Positions 42,177 through 43,161 of a stretch of DNA of 43,161 bases are shown here, in pieces. A model generated the notes under the pieces. That model saw nothing but the letters and a program-made list of their open reading frames with translations. It did no database searches and was not told the origin of the DNA. Location: NCBI GenBank assembly GCA_030609965.1, contig JAUWSQ010000020.1:1-43161 (forward strand), written 5' to 3'. The position numbers and the translations under genes are program-made. This DNA comes from Candidatus Fermentibacterota bacterium. GTDB lineage: Bacteria > Fermentibacterota > Fermentibacteria > Fermentibacterales > JCC-6. Each line of letters begins with the position of its first letter. Position 1 is the stretch's first letter.

Positions 42177-42189
42177 CCCTATGTCAGTA

Positions 42190-42217
42190 ACCCCGCCCCC
42201 CTTTCGGGAGACGGGGT
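42190..42217 (-). terminator. GC-rich hairpin terminator with GAAA loop
   Basis: On the - strand ACCCCGTCTCCC, loop GAAA, GGGGGGCGGGGT forms a 12-pair stem with two U-G pairs and a GNRA loop. The + strand version would have A-C mismatches, so the - strand RNA folds better. It lies between the stop of the secreted protein gene at 42271 and the perR promoter and would insulate the operon. No strong U-run follows. Confidence 0.55.
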
Positions 42218-42270
42218 CTTTAACAACACTACGTTAAGAATCAGCTCTCAACGTTTGATGATCATTATCT

Positions 42271-43161
42271 CTAATCCCTCCTCACAACAAAGCTGCCGGT
42301 GCTTACATCGGAACCGATGCTGCACTGAAGAAGGTAAACTCCATTGGGTACAGGCGTTCTATCATCTGTATAACCGTCCCAGTGAAGTACACTCCCTGAT
42401 TCAGCATAACCGCTCCAGATCATTCGACCTGAAATATCATAGATATTCACCGAAGCTTCTTCAGAATATTCCATAACAGGAATCGCGAACATCCAGCCTT
42501 CGTTTTCGACATTGCGGGTAATCTCAACAGATGAGGCTGTATCCAGGATTCCCCTGCTGCCGTAAACACTGACCTCGGAAAGACCGGAAGCTCCTCGTAT
42601 CCGTATATATCGAATAGTCTCAGTACTGTTCCGAGACTCCTCAAGGAATGGATAGAAATCCCTGTCTGAACCGGCTACTTCAATTATCAGAGAAGGTTCA
42701 ACTACCGGGGCAGTTTCAAGAGTTCGAACGGATTCTTCTCTCTGTGCACTTACATCAGGGAAAATGTCTGACATTCTCTCAGGCATGACAGATGTTACAG
42801 TACATTCCTCACCGAGATCGATGACAACCGCATCAGCTCCCGGCGAAGGCGAGTAACAAACCTCTGTATTGCCATCTGTCAGGCAGCCGGGGTTGCCCCT
42901 CGAAGGAACAGCATGATCTGTTACTGTTGGTAGCGTTTCAGCCGTTCTCTCATGAACTGATGTTCTCTCGGCATTAGATGATTCTTCCGTTATCCTCATC
43001 TCGGTTATCTCAAGAATCCTCGTTGAAGCTCTCTCGGTTAAAAACTCCTCAACAACCGAACACCCAACGGAAATAACGTCAGAAGGGCTGGTAGGGAACT
43101 TGATGTAATTGCTGTATTCAGACTCATTGGTGCCGTCCGAGGCAAAAACCGTGTACACAAC
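42271..43161 (-). CDS. Secreted protein with FlgD-like C-terminal domain (5' part off the window)
   Basis: The C-terminal 296 residues of a larger exported protein; the coding frame runs off the right edge. It begins with what looks like the end of a fibronectin III domain (YTVFASDGTNESEYSNY). A discoidin-like (F5/8) region follows, with AVVIDLGEECTVTSV and later RYIRIRGASGLSEVSVYG, split by a Glu/Ser/Thr-rich insert. The end is a FlgD-like domain (VNIYDISGRMIWSG, LHWDGYTDDRTPVPNGVYLLQC) finishing in VVRRD. This is the third protein in the window with this type of sorting-like terminus. Discoidin-like domains often bind carbohydrate, so a glycan-binding surface or secreted protein is possible. 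A hairpin at 42190-42217 follows it. Confidence 0.75.
   Translation of the reverse strand, partial: VVYTVFASDGTNESEYSNYIKFPTSPSDVISVGCSVVEEFLTERASTRILEITEMRITEESSNAERTSVHERTAETLPTVTDHAVPSRGNPGCLTDGNTEVCYSPSPGADAVVIDLGEECTVTSVMPERMSDIFPDVSAQREESVRTLETAPVVEPSLIIEVAGSDRDFYPFLEESRNSTETIRYIRIRGASGLSEVSVYGSRGILDTASSVEITRNVENEGWMFAIPVMEYSEEASVNIYDISGRMIWSGYAESGSVLHWDGYTDDRTPVPNGVYLLQCSIGSDVSTGSFVVRRD

Noticed and set aside
1..43161. CRISPR arrays, tRNA or rRNA genes, phage or integrase genes
   Set aside because: I saw no regularly spaced repeats, no tRNA-like or rRNA-like stretches and no transposase, integrase or phage protein.

Overview
The window looks like chromosome from an anaerobic, Gram-negative-type (two-membrane) bacterium. 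Outer-membrane proteins, a Wza-type exporter and an RND efflux pump point to two membranes. A PerR / rubrerythrin / superoxide reductase / flavodiiron operon points to a strict anaerobe that detoxifies O2 and peroxide without catalase. Three secreted proteins end in a FlgD-like, type-IX-style C-terminal domain, which is common in the FCB supergroup and related candidate phyla. My tentative guess is a candidate phylum such as Fermentibacterota or a relative; no 16S or ribosomal protein gene is present to test this. Base composition is near 50% GC by eye. TTG and GTG starts are frequent.

Layout. (1) 1-3082 (+): a YjbH-like outer-membrane protein and a PAS-PAS-GAF-GGDEF diguanylate cyclase. (2) 3104-5254 (-): a GmhB-like HAD phosphatase and an exonuclease/GIY-YIG fusion whose exonuclease site looks degenerate. 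(3) 5526-6242 (+): a DUF4213/DUF364 protein. (4) 6463-11257 (-): a TetR - membrane fusion lipoprotein - RND pump operon with a clear promoter and palindromic operator, followed by a TPR-like gene remnant. (5) 11285-14149: CCA-adding enzyme (-), diverging from a two-Gate-domain membrane protein and a minimal IMPACT/YigZ domain (+).

(6) 14156-33872 (-): about 20 kb, 17 genes, mostly overlapping or nearly so, forming a surface polysaccharide/glycosylation locus. In transcription order: DPM1-like glycosyltransferase, secreted beta-propeller protein, FemAB-like protein, GT-C-like membrane protein, GT-B glycosyltransferase, Wzx-like flippase, GT2, MurB, GDP-6-deoxymannose reductase-like SDR, a second secreted beta-propeller protein, RmlA, RmlB, UDP-xylose synthase, Wza-like exporter, Wzz-like co-polymerase, Eis-like acetyltransferase, Isf-like flavoprotein. 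The two propeller proteins are translationally coupled to the sugar genes. No initiating sugar-phosphate transferase or obvious Wzy polymerase is visible.

(7) 33950-37221 (+): a BamA-like barrel, adenosine deaminase and an XdhC-like protein, ending inside an 81-bp palindromic element. (8) 37300-42176 (-): the PerR operon: perR, rubrerythrin, rubredoxin-less ferritin-like protein, superoxide reductase, ferritin, second ferritin-like protein, flavodiiron protein, flavin reductase-rubredoxin fusion. It starts at a TTGACA/TATAAT promoter overlapped by an inverted repeat. (9) 42271-43161 (-): the 3' part of a third secreted protein with a FlgD-like C-terminal domain.

The most unusual feature is the pairing of secreted, C-terminally tagged beta-propeller proteins with a lipid-sugar and polysaccharide assembly line. 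One reading is a dedicated surface-protein glycosylation or glycan-anchoring system.
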